A stretch of DNA of 64,000 nucleotides. Origin: Pedobacter sp. R20-19 (GTDB lineage Bacteria > Bacteroidota > Bacteroidia > Sphingobacteriales > Sphingobacteriaceae). Positions within the stretch are counted from its first letter, which is position 1. Each line of letters begins with the position of its first letter. Made by a program: the position numbers and the translations under genes. The DNA is taken from NCBI RefSeq assembly GCF_000708265.2, contig NZ_JCKI01000004.1, forward strand, positions 338,840-402,839. Reading direction: 5' to 3'. The notes under the pieces were generated by a model. That model searched no databases. It worked only from the letters and a program-made list of their open reading frames with translations, and was not told where the DNA came from. Positions 53,175 through 62,636 of the stretch are shown piece after piece.

Positions 53175-53453
53175 TTACCGATCGGTATGCCCTAGATTCA
53201 TTTCCGGATCAATATGATCTCTAACTAACTTTTTCAATTCCTTAATTTCAGGGAAACGTCCGGCTTCCTTCCGATCAAATATAATCTTATCGTTTAGGCT
53301 TATCTGGAATGTTCCGCTCACTTCACTTGGCAATAAAGTTACCCCTTTTAGTTGTTCGGAAAATGTTGTGAGTAACTCTTGCGCCATGTAGGCTGACCGA
53401 AGCATCCACCCACAACGCGGACAGTACTCAATTGATATTAAAGGCTTTATCAT
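53175..53453 (-). CDS. SelT/SelW/SelH (Rdx) family protein, Cys form
   Basis: 92 residues from the ATG at 53453. A thioredoxin-like Rdx fold with the motif ISIEYCPRCGW (CxxC replacing the CxxU of selenoproteins) and GTFQISLNDKIIFDRKEAGRFPE. Rdx proteins bind or reduce thiols; substrate unknown. It is separate from the ergothioneine operon by ~180 bases. Confidence 0.85.
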   Translation of the reverse strand: MIKPLISIEYCPRCGWMLRSAYMAQELLTTFSEQLKGVTLLPSEVSGTFQISLNDKIIFDRKEAGRFPEIKELKKLVRDHIDPEMNLGHTDR

Positions 53454-53603
53454 TTTTTTTATATTAAAAAAGGTATAGCATAAAACCATACAATTGCGAC
53501 ATTAAATTAATGAAGAAAATATGAAGAAATATTAAAAATCGGTATTTAGTTTGGAAAGTAACCACAAAACTTCTACTTTCGTCCCGAGAGCGTTAATTTA
53601 GAT

Positions 53604-53644
53604 ACGGGCCGGAGGTAGTTTTACCTTTGGCCCGTTCTTCTTTT
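53604..53644. terminator. Strong hairpin terminator downstream of the esterase
   Basis: ACGGGCC (53604-53610) pairs with GGCCCGT (53629-53635), and an inner GAGGTA/TACCTT stem closes a GTTT loop. On the plus strand it is followed by TCTTCTTTT. It starts about 10 bases after the esterase stop on the minus strand. I see no plus-strand gene upstream. Confidence 0.65.
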
Positions 53645-53653
53645 AAAGGGTTT

Positions 53654-54490
53654 TTACAAATGATTTTTTTCGAAATACCGGCTAAAGAAAAGCATTTGAT
53701 ATTGGATTGCATTTCCCCAGTAAACCCAATTATGTACGCCCGGACGAATAATGAAATCATGTGGAATATTTCGATCCAGCAATTTATCATGTAAAGCAAC
53801 ATTTACCTTGTAAAAAAAATCGCCATCACCACAATCAATAATCATAGCCAGTTTATTAGGTACAAGTAGATGGGTTAAATTTACCACACTATTAGCCTCC
53901 CAACGCTCCGGATTTTCACTGTACGATCCTAATCTTTTAGAAATATTCCAGTTTTCAGGGAAAGGGCGCAGATCTACACCACCACTCATACTTCCACAAG
54001 CGCCAAAAACATCCTGATGCCGAAATGCAAGATATAAAGCACCGTGACCACCCATACTCAATCCAGTGATTGCACGGCCCGATCGATCTTTTACCGTAGC
54101 ATAATGTTGATCAACGTAATTCACCAATTCTGACGATACGTAGGTTTCATATTGATAAGTCTTATCTATTGGACTATTAAAATACCAGCTGGTTACGCCC
54201 CCATCCGGACACACAACCACCATCGAAAATAGATCACTTAATTTTTTTACTGTTTCGCGATCTGGAGTTTGATTTACCCAATCAGCATAATTGCCTCCAG
54301 CACCATGTAATAAATATAAGGTAGGGTATTTTTTAGAAGCTGAATAAGTGTTTGGTTTCACCACAACAGCTTTAATTTCTTTATCCATCACCTTACTATA
54401 AGTGGTAACAGTATCTACACTAGCTGCAAAGCTAACAACCGGAAACAGGCTGGTAAGTACAAAATATTTAACCAGTTGGAGGAATTTCAT
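53654..54490 (-). CDS. Exported esterase of the alpha/beta-hydrolase (esterase D / FrmB-like) family
   Basis: 278 residues from the ATG at 54490, which gives a signal peptide (KFLQLVKYFVLTSLFPVVSFAAS). It has the esterase motifs YLLHGAGGNYADW and GLSMGGHGAL (nucleophile Ser), the Asp in IIDCGDGDFF and His in RPGVHNWVYW. Family members hydrolyse acyl esters or act as mycolyl- or feruloyl-type esterases; location is periplasmic or beyond. Confidence 0.88.
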   Translation of the reverse strand: MKFLQLVKYFVLTSLFPVVSFAASVDTVTTYSKVMDKEIKAVVVKPNTYSASKKYPTLYLLHGAGGNYADWVNQTPDRETVKKLSDLFSMVVVCPDGGVTSWYFNSPIDKTYQYETYVSSELVNYVDQHYATVKDRSGRAITGLSMGGHGALYLAFRHQDVFGACGSMSGGVDLRPFPENWNISKRLGSYSENPERWEANSVVNLTHLLVPNKLAMIIDCGDGDFFYKVNVALHDKLLDRNIPHDFIIRPGVHNWVYWGNAIQYQMLFFSRYFEKNHL

Positions 54491-54509
54491 GTAAAATTGG
54501 TTCATACAT

Positions 54510-54517
54510 CAAATATA
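54510..54517 (-). promoter_or_regulatory. -7 box (TATATTTG) of the esterase gene
   Basis: TATATTTG on the minus strand, 19 bases before the ATG at 54490. No -33 TTG at standard spacing. Confidence 0.5.
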
Positions 54518-54694
54518 ATAAATTGCTAAACCCCTGATTAATTATTTTAAATTAATCCTTATTCTTTAGTCTATTTCTCCAAACTCTGTACTTATTAATA
54601 AAAACTCATCTACCTCCAAGACTTCTGCCTAAAGACTGTAGACTCCAGACTTTAAAGCTATCTTGATCAAAATAAAAGTTTTGTTAAAGGAGGA

Positions 54695-55078
54695 TTATTT
54701 CCGCGTACTCCCCCATGCCCATAAAACCAATACCGGTTGAAAAAATAACCTGGTCATTCTTTTACGATCTGTATCCAATCCAAAGCCATCCCTTCTGTTT
54801 ACATATTGAGATACATTGCCAGGGAAAACACCTACAAAAAGTGAGGCCGCGAATAAACCCAATGTTGACCTGTATTTTTTTGGTGCGACTACTAAAGCGG
54901 TACCCAAAGCAATTTCAACCAGACCGGAATACACAACGGTATCATCTTTTTTTAATGGAACCCAATCCGGTACCTGCGCCTGAAATTCTTTTCTAGAAAA
55001 AGTTAAATGGCCAATTCCGGCTACAATTAAACCGGCACCCAGTAATATCCGGGCAGTATTTTTGATTTGCTTATCCAT
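54695..55078 (-). CDS. DoxX family membrane protein
   Basis: 127 residues, four hydrophobic segments (ILLGAGLIVAGIGHLTF, VYSGLVEIALGTALVVAP, LFAASLFVGVFPGNV). This is the DoxX-like pattern of small inner-membrane proteins of unclear function. It lies 78 bases before the FUSC gene on the same strand. Confidence 0.78.
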   Translation of the reverse strand: MDKQIKNTARILLGAGLIVAGIGHLTFSRKEFQAQVPDWVPLKKDDTVVYSGLVEIALGTALVVAPKKYRSTLGLFAASLFVGVFPGNVSQYVNRRDGFGLDTDRKRMTRLFFQPVLVLWAWGSTRK

Positions 55079-55156
55079 AATGATATTTTAAACATCATGT
55101 TGCAAATATTATTCCATTGATTAAATTAATGATCATACAAGAAGAAAGAAACAACA

Positions 55157-57277
55157 CTATTCAAAATAAGCTTTCAAACGATAAGTTAGGGAGCTAAGTA
55201 ATTTGGGCGTGTATGTAGTATTTAGTTTCGATCCCGTTAGTGAAGTTAAATCTGCCAATGGTACATTTTCAATACAGAAATCCAGGTTATTTAAACAGTC
55301 TTGAAATTCCTGGTCATTCATTACATCATTTCCCTCTTTTGCTAGCGATAGAGCTGCGATTGCACCATTTAACTGATAATTTAAAACCTGAATATCTTCT
55401 AGCCCAACTAAATCAATGTGGTTTGCAAGGGGTTCTTTTCTAATACTTTGCAAAGCCTCACTTAAAAAAGAGAAGCTGATGTAAGCATCTTTCCTGGCCA
55501 GTTTAGTGCGATAATAATAGTGTTGAAATCCTTTTCTTTCTGTTGCCACACAAAATAAATAATGCCTGCTTGCGGCAAGGCCGTTCAAAATGAGTGCACT
55601 GATGCGTGGTGTTTCCCAGATTGGAAAAATAAAAATTGAAAGATAGGATAATCCGCAACCAATTAATGTGAACAATAGGCGGTCGCTAATAATCTGCGAC
55701 ACATGCCCATGGTAAACATTGAGGCCTAATACTACCATTACCGTTACACAGGCTACCCCCCATAAGTAATGCGTTCTGTTAAAGAGAAAAAAACCAAGCA
55801 GGCCAAATGCAGCCAACCCCAATTGTACCGGAACAGATGCAAAAGCAAGTAACAATCCAATCACTAAGCCAATTAATGTTCCCCACAAACGTTCCATATT
55901 TCGTTTTCGGGTTAAACCGAAACTCGGTCTGTTTACAATCACAACAGTAAGCAGTAACCAATAGCTGTAACGCTGATCTGGAAAAAGTAAGGTTGGCATT
56001 ACGGCAATTAAGCAAAGTAAGCTCAGGCGGAGTGCGAACCGAAATACTGGTGCACGTAGAGAAAACTGACTTGTTATATTTTTCCAACTGACTGATGTTT
56101 CAGGAATAAAATCTTTATAAACCTCTGTTTCTATGATATCTGTATCAGGCAATTCCAGTTGATAGCTCATCGATAGGCGCTCAACTATTTTAGAGATATC
56201 TTTTAGATTTCTGGTTATTCCAGCAAGCAAGTCTTTACCCTGAAGTGGTATACTAGCAGATAGCGCCAGTAATAAATTAATTTTTTCTTCGATATTACCA
56301 TGATTAACTGTAACAGGATTAACCTTTCTGGTAATGGAAAATTGCACGGCACTATATTCTAACAAATCAGTAAGTTGCGAAATAACTTCCTGTATTTTAG
56401 TAAGGGCACCCATCGGCGCTAAGGCCTGCCTGATTTCGCCATAATCATGATGAATGGCAGTTACTTGCTCATAAAGATCAATAATATCCAGTGCAGCCGC
56501 CAGTAACTTTTTTCCTGTCTGGTTATCTGGAGACATCGCAATTCGGTCTCGAAGCAACAAACTCCTGATTAACTCCTGCCTTGCATTTAATTTTAAATGC
56601 AGAGAAATATTTTGTGCATTAAAATCACGAAGATCAAATCCCTCATTATAAGCACTTGCACGTAACCGCATCAAAGCTGCCGTTCCTTGAATGGCTTCAA
56701 AAATTGCATGATGCAAAGAGCGATATGGCCTTAAATAAATTTGAGTAAGACTGATCAATGCATACCATGCGGCACCAATTACAATATAAGTACTAAAAAC
56801 TAAGGGTTGCTTTGGATGTAAGCCAAGGGTGAAAGCGATTAACGTTGTGCCGATCAATCCAATAAGTGATAAGCGATGTCCAAATACCGAAAGCATCGAA
56901 AATATAAAGGTTATAATAACTACGCTCGTAGCCACATAGTATGGATGAGGCAAGCTAATGGCTATTATAAAAGAAGTGAGCGCGAGAGAAAAAATTGCTA
57001 TGATTGATCCGATTAATTTGTCTCTCCTATTGCCAGGAATATCACAAAGACTCATAAAAAGCGTACCGATGCTGATACTAATGCCCGCTACAACCTGCCC
57101 GAAATAAGCACATGCGATAAGTGGAATGATGATGGCAAATGTACTTCTAAGGGCATCAGTTAAATATTCACTATAACGTATCCGGATGGCAAAATCCTTT
57201 AGTTTTCGAGAATATCCCATTAAAAAGTTTTCGTTCTGTTCTCTTTTCATCAATTTCTGCCGCAAACTTAATGACAT
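55157..57277 (-). CDS. FUSC family (YccS/AaeB-like) membrane protein
   Basis: 706 residues. Six N-terminal helices, a long helical cytoplasmic region (~residues 190-410), six more helices (~410-560) and a C-terminal cytoplasmic domain, the duplicated layout of fusaric-acid-resistance and YccS/AaeB proteins. Related proteins export aromatic acids. No membrane-fusion partner gene is nearby, so export function is uncertain. Confidence 0.88.
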   Translation of the reverse strand: MSLSLRQKLMKREQNENFLMGYSRKLKDFAIRIRYSEYLTDALRSTFAIIIPLIACAYFGQVVAGISISIGTLFMSLCDIPGNRRDKLIGSIIAIFSLALTSFIIAISLPHPYYVATSVVIITFIFSMLSVFGHRLSLIGLIGTTLIAFTLGLHPKQPLVFSTYIVIGAAWYALISLTQIYLRPYRSLHHAIFEAIQGTAALMRLRASAYNEGFDLRDFNAQNISLHLKLNARQELIRSLLLRDRIAMSPDNQTGKKLLAAALDIIDLYEQVTAIHHDYGEIRQALAPMGALTKIQEVISQLTDLLEYSAVQFSITRKVNPVTVNHGNIEEKINLLLALSASIPLQGKDLLAGITRNLKDISKIVERLSMSYQLELPDTDIIETEVYKDFIPETSVSWKNITSQFSLRAPVFRFALRLSLLCLIAVMPTLLFPDQRYSYWLLLTVVIVNRPSFGLTRKRNMERLWGTLIGLVIGLLLAFASVPVQLGLAAFGLLGFFLFNRTHYLWGVACVTVMVVLGLNVYHGHVSQIISDRLLFTLIGCGLSYLSIFIFPIWETPRISALILNGLAASRHYLFCVATERKGFQHYYYRTKLARKDAYISFSFLSEALQSIRKEPLANHIDLVGLEDIQVLNYQLNGAIAALSLAKEGNDVMNDQEFQDCLNNLDFCIENVPLADLTSLTGSKLNTTYTPKLLSSLTYRLKAYFE

Positions 57278-57383
57278 TTATTCTGATTACCACACACATT
57301 TTAGGTAATCATTATTCTTAGATTAAGTTACAGCGATAAAAAAAGTGAAGGATAAGTTGATTAAAGTATTACAGACTGTATGA

Positions 57384-57746
57384 TTAATGAATCTGCGCAG
57401 AAATACGTTTTACGAAATCATCAATTTCAAATGGTTTATGGATGTAATCCTGTGCAAAACAGCGTTTATACATACCATCTTTTGAAAAGTTAGCAGACAT
57501 CATTACCACAGGTCTGCCTGCAGTGCCTGGAGAAGATTTCAATTCACAACAGTAATCTATGCCATTGCCATCAGGCAACATCACATCAAGCAAAAATAAA
57601 TCTGCTGGTTTGCCTTTTGCAATACCAGACCGAAAGGCTGCAATATTTGGATATGCAAATACTTCATATTTTTCCTCTTCAAGCAGCATCGAAACGATCT
57701 CTCTTATATCATCATTATCTTCTAACACATAGATGCGCTTTTCCAT
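57384..57746 (-). CDS. Stand-alone response regulator receiver domain (CheY-like)
   Basis: 120 residues: ED pair, phospho-acceptor Asp in LFLLDVMLPDGNG, Ser in VVMMSANFS, Lys in YIHKPFE. It has the same length and MMSAN motif as the regulator at 14148 and is its paralogue. No kinase is adjacent. The output partner is unknown. Confidence 0.9.
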   Translation of the reverse strand: MEKRIYVLEDNDDIREIVSMLLEEEKYEVFAYPNIAAFRSGIAKGKPADLFLLDVMLPDGNGIDYCCELKSSPGTAGRPVVMMSANFSKDGMYKRCFAQDYIHKPFEIDDFVKRISAQIH

Positions 57747-57918
57747 ATTATCTTACATTTTCCTTCTTGTAAACCAATATGATAGGTAGTTAGTTTTAAC
57801 GAATGTGTTTATTAATGAAAATATTTAAATATAGTATTAAAGAATCTCCTTATACGAATAATCAGTTTGGTTTTAAAACCAGTTCTTTATTCATCCTGTT
57901 TCGAAATAAACTAAAATT

Positions 57919-58695
57919 ATGAAAAACATCATTTTTATACACGGTATGTTTCAGAATTCAAAAAGCTGGAATAAGTGGAAAGACTATTTCACAACAAGAG
58001 GCTATAACTGTTTAGTTCCAGACTGGCCATTACATCAAGGTGAGCCAGTAAGCCTTCGAGAGAATCCTCCTGCTGGTCTCGGTGATTTGCATTTGGATGA
58101 TATCATAGTACCTATCGAAACGCAGGTATTAGAGATGGATAAACCAATTATAATTGGTCATTCAGTAGGTGGATTAATCCTACAGTTATTAATTAATCGT
58201 GGTGTGGCAAGCGCAGGGGTAGCCATCAGCTCTGTTGCCCCAAATGCCATGTTGGATTTTGATTGGGGATTTTTTAAAAATAGTGCACTAATTGCAAACC
58301 CATTTAAAGGAAATGAACCTTTCTTTATGGATGAAAAGAGCTTTCATGGATCATTTGCAAATACATTAAGTGAGCAGGAATCAAATTTAGCTTATCAGGA
58401 ATTTGCTACTCATGATAGTCGCAATGTACTTCGAGATTGCATGGGTACAGCAGGAGAACTAGATTTAGAATTGCCCCATGCCCCACTTCTGCTAATTGCT
58501 GCAGAAAAAGACGAAATCATTCCAGATACACTCGTTAAGAAAAATTTTGAAGGCTACGTAGATCCATCAAGCACGACAGCATTCAAAGCATTTCCTGATC
58601 GAAGCCACTATATCTGTGGAGAACCAGGTTGGGAACAAGTAGCTGAATATATTGCCAATTGGCTAGATACCTTACCAGTGTCCACTCAAGTTTAA
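57919..58695 (+). CDS. Alpha/beta hydrolase
   Basis: 258 residues, no signal peptide. It has HGMFQNSKSW (oxyanion region), nucleophile elbow GHSVGG, Asp in LLIAAEKDEIIP and His in FPDRSHYICG. It resembles haloperoxidase/esterase-like cytoplasmic hydrolases. Substrate unknown. A weak hairpin (GGGCTTG/CAAGCCC, 58702-58721) follows the stop. Confidence 0.88.
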   Translation: MKNIIFIHGMFQNSKSWNKWKDYFTTRGYNCLVPDWPLHQGEPVSLRENPPAGLGDLHLDDIIVPIETQVLEMDKPIIIGHSVGGLILQLLINRGVASAGVAISSVAPNAMLDFDWGFFKNSALIANPFKGNEPFFMDEKSFHGSFANTLSEQESNLAYQEFATHDSRNVLRDCMGTAGELDLELPHAPLLLIAAEKDEIIPDTLVKKNFEGYVDPSSTTAFKAFPDRSHYICGEPGWEQVAEYIANWLDTLPVSTQV

Positions 58696-58834
58696 TAGAA
58701 CGGGCTTGTTCAGGCAAGCCCTTCCAACCAATTTATAATGCTTAGTTAGTCAGTTAGATAGAAATTATTCGCAATCAAAAACTTTTAACTTACTGTTGTG
58801 TTATACAGCTGAATTTATCCCATCAGCAAAACAA

Positions 58835-59032
58835 ATGAACGAAATCATTGATCACGAAAGTTATCTTGAAGTTATCTTCAGAATTAAAACATTATCTGCA
58901 ACACAGCAAGATACCACCTTCAATTTTGAGGAATTAACTGAGCTACAGAAAATGGCAATAGCATATGAGTTAAAAAGATATGATTTTACCATAGGCTTAA
59001 CTGATACCAGGCAATTTTCAATGGCTGTATAA
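58835..59032 (+). CDS. Small hypothetical protein
   Basis: 65 residues from the ATG at 58835; a TTG 13 codons upstream keeps the frame. It is soluble and helical (LTELQKMAIAYELKRYDF). Family not recognised. The frame is longer than expected by chance in this AT-rich DNA, but evidence is limited. Confidence 0.45.
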   Translation: MNEIIDHESYLEVIFRIKTLSATQQDTTFNFEELTELQKMAIAYELKRYDFTIGLTDTRQFSMAV

Positions 59033-59199
59033 GCCAAACAATTGATATCCATACAATTCCTTTTTTTTACATACTTTACCTTTGCCTTTCTTATGGTGTA
59101 ACAGTAAGTAGAATAGGGTTATTCTTTATTTTTCTTAGAACTACTGGGGAAACATTTTTGCAAGTTGCTTGTTAGCTACTTACATTAAAAAGAACGCCC

Positions 59200-60258
59200 T
59201 TGATACACGACATCCTTTTTTATTTTAGTCTTCTTGTTATCCTATCTACGATTATTCCTTTTATTCGTCACGATTTTTGGATTTTCAGGGTATTTGAGTA
59301 TCCCAGATTACAAAAATTAACGCTAAATATTCTTTTAATCATTGTTATTCTTTGTTTTTCATTTCCTTTACAAATAAAGGATTGGTCGGTATTCACAGCT
59401 TTAACCCTCAATATGTTTTATCTTTTATACCTAATCTTTCCATTTACAGTATTAGGTAAAAAGCAAATCATTACTGGTATAAGAACAGATGGTATTCAGA
59501 ATCTCAAAATTTTAATCGCCAATGTATATCAGGAAAACCGCCAATCTGGCGAATACCATAAACTCATTTCAATATGCGACCCTGATGTGATTCTGATGGT
59601 AGAAACTAATAAATGGTGGCAAAAAGAAATGGATTCTATTCAGAATACGTACACTCACCAATTAAAGGCACCGTTAGAAAATACCTATGGAATGTTATTA
59701 TACTCTAAACTTGCCTTAAGTGAGAAAAAGGTAAATTATCTGGTAAAGTCAGATATTCCTTCTATGGAAGCTACTGTTGAATTAAGATCCGGACAAAAAG
59801 TAAAATTATTTTGTTTACATCCCGAACCACCTGTTCCACAGGAAAATCCAAAAAGTACAGAAAGAGATAAAGAAATATTAATCGTAGGTGCTAAAGCAAA
59901 AGAAAGTAACATCCCTGTAATAGTAATGGGCGATTTGAATGACGTTGCATGGAGTTATACCACTGAGCTTTTCGGTAAGGTTAGCGGACTGCTCGATCCA
60001 CGCAGAGGAAGAGGTTTTTTTAATAGTTTTAATGCCAAATATTGGTTACTTAGATTTCCATTGGATCATATTTTTTGTTCAACCGATTTTGCCCTCAGCT
60101 CTATTAAGCGATTAGCCAGTTGCGGTTCGGATCATTTTCCTATGTGTGTAGATTTAAAATATACGCCATCTGCAGAAATGCAAAATGAGCAACTTGAGGT
60201 CTCAAATGACGACCTACTGTTAGCTAAAGAAAAGATTTTAGCGGATATTGATGGTTAA
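59200..60258 (+). CDS. Endonuclease/exonuclease/phosphatase family protein with membrane anchor
   Basis: 352 residues from a TTG start; no ATG lies upstream in frame. Three N-terminal hydrophobic helices are followed by an EEP domain (residues ~100-330): MVETNKWW (metal Glu), PVIVMGDLNDVAW (Asp and Asn) and GSDHFPMCVDL (catalytic His). Such proteins act on phosphodiesters, from nucleic acids to lipids, on the outer side or in the membrane. Substrate unknown. Confidence 0.85.
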   Translation: MIHDILFYFSLLVILSTIIPFIRHDFWIFRVFEYPRLQKLTLNILLIIVILCFSFPLQIKDWSVFTALTLNMFYLLYLIFPFTVLGKKQIITGIRTDGIQNLKILIANVYQENRQSGEYHKLISICDPDVILMVETNKWWQKEMDSIQNTYTHQLKAPLENTYGMLLYSKLALSEKKVNYLVKSDIPSMEATVELRSGQKVKLFCLHPEPPVPQENPKSTERDKEILIVGAKAKESNIPVIVMGDLNDVAWSYTTELFGKVSGLLDPRRGRGFFNSFNAKYWLLRFPLDHIFCSTDFALSSIKRLASCGSDHFPMCVDLKYTPSAEMQNEQLEVSNDDLLLAKEKILADIDG

Positions 60259-60767
60259 ATCTAGCCGTATGATGATACAGACAACTAGAATATCTATTAT
60301 TTTAAAAATGTATTTATAAATCCACTAAAGAAATACATCCAAATAAATATTAAATTTATATCATGATTGTTTTAAGCCCAGGCTACTCCTTCTACATAAA
60401 CACTTTTTTTTCCAATTTAAAATAATCATATTAGATTATTTAGGTGAATTTGATGCGAAAATGCAATATTTAAATTGAATATGAATAGTGACGAAATTTA
60501 AATTGATAAACATTAATCAATAGAGTTTTTATCATACACCAACCTCAATTTTAATATATTACTATATAACCTCAATGCTGTAAATTTCATATGATACCAC
60601 CGTCTATATGCTCTTAGTATCTATTATTCAGTTTGAATAGAAAATGATTTCTTTAACATAGATCAAATTAACTTGCTAATCCCTAAGTACTTTTTTAAAG
60701 GTTTAAACATTAAAATTTGATTAAAAAAATATAGATTTGCACCGCGCACTCCAAAAAAATTATAAAA
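60259..60767 (+). other. 509-base intergenic region before the Crp/Fnr regulator
   Basis: Very AT-rich and noncoding. A TAGATTTG -7 box lies at 60732-60739, 34 bases before the ATG at 60774. An ATTGAT-N8-ATCAAT inverted repeat sits at 60502-60521. I see nothing else. Confidence 0.5.
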
Positions 60768-60773
60768 GTGCAC

Positions 60774-61349
60774 ATGAAATTCTATCCTATATTTAATTTT
60801 TTTAATGCTTTAGAACCAGTATCAGATGAACTTATAGAACAAGTTCGTAAACATGCTACTGCGATTACAGTTTGCAAAAATACCAGATTACATCCAGATG
60901 GTAGTTCCGAAAAAAATGCGCTCTTCATTGCAAGCGGAACATTAAGAAAATATACTATTATTGATAAAAAGCAAATTACACTTTCTCTTTATGGAGAAAA
61001 TGAATTGATTGGATTTACCGAAATCTCACAGTATTTAGATGATGAAGGTTTGGAAGCCATCTGTGATTCAGAACTCATTCTGCTACCAAAGGATTTTGTA
61101 GAAGATTTATATATTAACTTTCCTGAAGTTGAAAAAATGGTAAGAAAAATTTTCTCATTGAAATATCAAAAAAGCGTACTCGAATCAAGGCTCTGCCGGC
61201 TTCCATCCGCAATTCATCGCTATAGTGTTTTTAGCAAGGCAACTGATAGGTACAATTTACCAGCAAGAATTTTAGCCAGCTACCTTTTAATGAGAGAAGA
61301 AACCTTTAGCAGGTTAAAAACTAAACATAAAAAGGAAAGTTGCCTATAA
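60774..61349 (+). CDS. Crp/Fnr family transcriptional regulator
   Basis: 191 residues from the ATG at 60774 (a GTG two codons earlier is possible). It has a cyclic-nucleotide-binding-like barrel (residues ~20-120) and a C-terminal helix-turn-helix (ASYLLMREETFSRLKTKHK). The barrel lacks the full phosphate-binding cassette of true Crp, as is common in Bacteroidota members whose ligand is unknown. No receiver domain is present, unlike the regulator at 34306. Confidence 0.85.
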   Translation: MKFYPIFNFFNALEPVSDELIEQVRKHATAITVCKNTRLHPDGSSEKNALFIASGTLRKYTIIDKKQITLSLYGENELIGFTEISQYLDDEGLEAICDSELILLPKDFVEDLYINFPEVEKMVRKIFSLKYQKSVLESRLCRLPSAIHRYSVFSKATDRYNLPARILASYLLMREETFSRLKTKHKKESCL

Positions 61350-61412
61350 GGCCATTTTAATAAAAAACAAGTATTGTAAAAGTTTATATTTATAAATCAA
61401 ACAATTACATAA

Positions 61413-61446
61413 AAAAACCGCTAAAATTATATCTTCAGCGGTTTTT
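61413..61446. terminator. Bidirectional intrinsic terminator
   Basis: AAAAACCGCT (61413-61422) pairs with AGCGGTTTTT (61437-61446), with A and T runs on both sides. It lies between the convergent Crp/Fnr and PA2169-like genes. Confidence 0.75.
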
Positions 61447-61466
61447 CAATTTTAGATTTCTCTTAA

Positions 61467-61928
61467 TTATAAAGCTTTATGTGCATCTCTTAATGCTTTA
61501 ATTGCATCATGACTAACATTAATGCCTTCTTGTTGCTTTAATAGAATAGATCTAACATGCTCACCTAGTTCATTTTCCTGTAAAGCATCTTTATATGCTT
61601 TTTTTATAGCATCTTCACCACGCTCACACTCGGCTAAAATACTATGACGATCATCACCGCCAAAACTAGCTTTAATATCAATCCATGCACGGTGTAAAGT
61701 ACCTAAAACAGTGTTTCCACTATCAGGATTTTCACCGCTTCTTCCTACTAAACCTGCAAGCTCAATTACATTTTGTCTGCTATCAGATGACAGTTTATCA
61801 AAAGTAGCTTTTAAATCAATGTTTTCATCGCTTAAATCACTTGATGCTTTATCAAAACCATCTGCTCTGTCATTGTTAATTTCAATAAGGTCATTTAATA
61901 CCTCAACTGTTTTTTCTTGATTTTCCAT
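61467..61928 (-). CDS. PA2169 family four-helix-bundle protein (DUF2383)
   Basis: 153 residues. Ferritin-like helical pattern with NDLIEINNDRADGFDKAS at the start and ILAECERGEDAIKKAYKDAL (DUF2383) in the middle. Related proteins are linked to stress; function unknown. Own transcription unit. Confidence 0.85.
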   Translation of the reverse strand: MENQEKTVEVLNDLIEINNDRADGFDKASSDLSDENIDLKATFDKLSSDSRQNVIELAGLVGRSGENPDSGNTVLGTLHRAWIDIKASFGGDDRHSILAECERGEDAIKKAYKDALQENELGEHVRSILLKQQEGINVSHDAIKALRDAHKAL

Positions 61929-62166
61929 AGTAAATTATAATCTTATAATTGGTAGATGTTATAATAACAAGTGGAAATCATTAATGTTTGAAACTTTCAA
62001 ACAAAGAAATTTAATTATGAATATTTGATTCCTCAAAATAAATACATCGATTAATCAATCATAAATTCATATCAAGAATAGATAATGCCGAACGCAAATG
62101 AATCAATTGTGTAAACAAAGAGATAAAAAACAGGCCATGCCTGTATAGAATCTTAAAATTTATTTC

Positions 62167-62355
62167 TTAAACAAGTCTTACCTTAACTGCATTTAAACCT
62201 TTTTTGCCTTCCTGCACTTCATATTCTACATTGTCATTTTCACTAATTTTATCAATAAGTCCGCTTACGTGAACGAAGATTTCCGAACCATTTTCTTCCT
62301 TAATAAATCCAAATCCTTTTTCTGTGTTAAAAAATTTTACTGTACCGTTTTTCAT
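62167..62355 (-). CDS. Cold-shock domain protein
   Basis: 62 residues from the ATG at 62355 (the frame continues 20 codons upstream through AT-rich leader). A single CSD with RNP1 KGFGFI and RNP2 IFVHVSGL; an RNA chaperone. A TATATTTG -7 box at 62424-62431 predicts a long AT-rich leader of about 63 bases, common for cold-shock genes. Confidence 0.93.
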   Translation of the reverse strand: MKNGTVKFFNTEKGFGFIKEENGSEIFVHVSGLIDKISENDNVEYEVQEGKKGLNAVKVRLV

Positions 62356-62423
62356 GTTGTAGATTGTTATTTTAATTTTATTAAATAAAAATAGTGTTAA
62401 AATCCAAAAAAACAAACATGTAA

Positions 62424-62431
62424 CAAATATA
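62424..62431 (-). promoter_or_regulatory. -7 box (TATATTTG) of the cold-shock gene
   Basis: TATATTTG on the minus strand; transcription should start near 62419. Confidence 0.5.
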
Positions 62432-62624
62432 ATTTATTCTACACGCTATATATAAATAAGGTATGTTTTAAATCTTTGTTAATCTTAGTATTATAAATAT
62501 GTACTTCTCATCAATACTTCGCCTATAACAATACAGCATTAATTTATTTCAAAAATCCATTTAATTCGTTCATGAATAAAATATAAACACATTCAGTTTG
62601 AAATACCCTTTAATGTATATTAAC

Positions 62625-62632
62625 TATATTTG
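62625..62632 (+). promoter_or_regulatory. -7 box (TATATTTG) of map
   Basis: TATATTTG followed by CAAC and the ATG at 62637, predicting a leaderless transcript. A TTG lies at 62598-62600, 24 bases upstream, slightly beyond normal spacing. Confidence 0.55.
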
Positions 62633-62636
62633 CAAC

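Noticed and set aside
60502..60521. ATTGAT-N8-ATCAAT as an Fnr box.
   Set aside because: The spacer is eight bases instead of the four between TTGAT and ATCAA, and it is over 200 bases from the -7 box.
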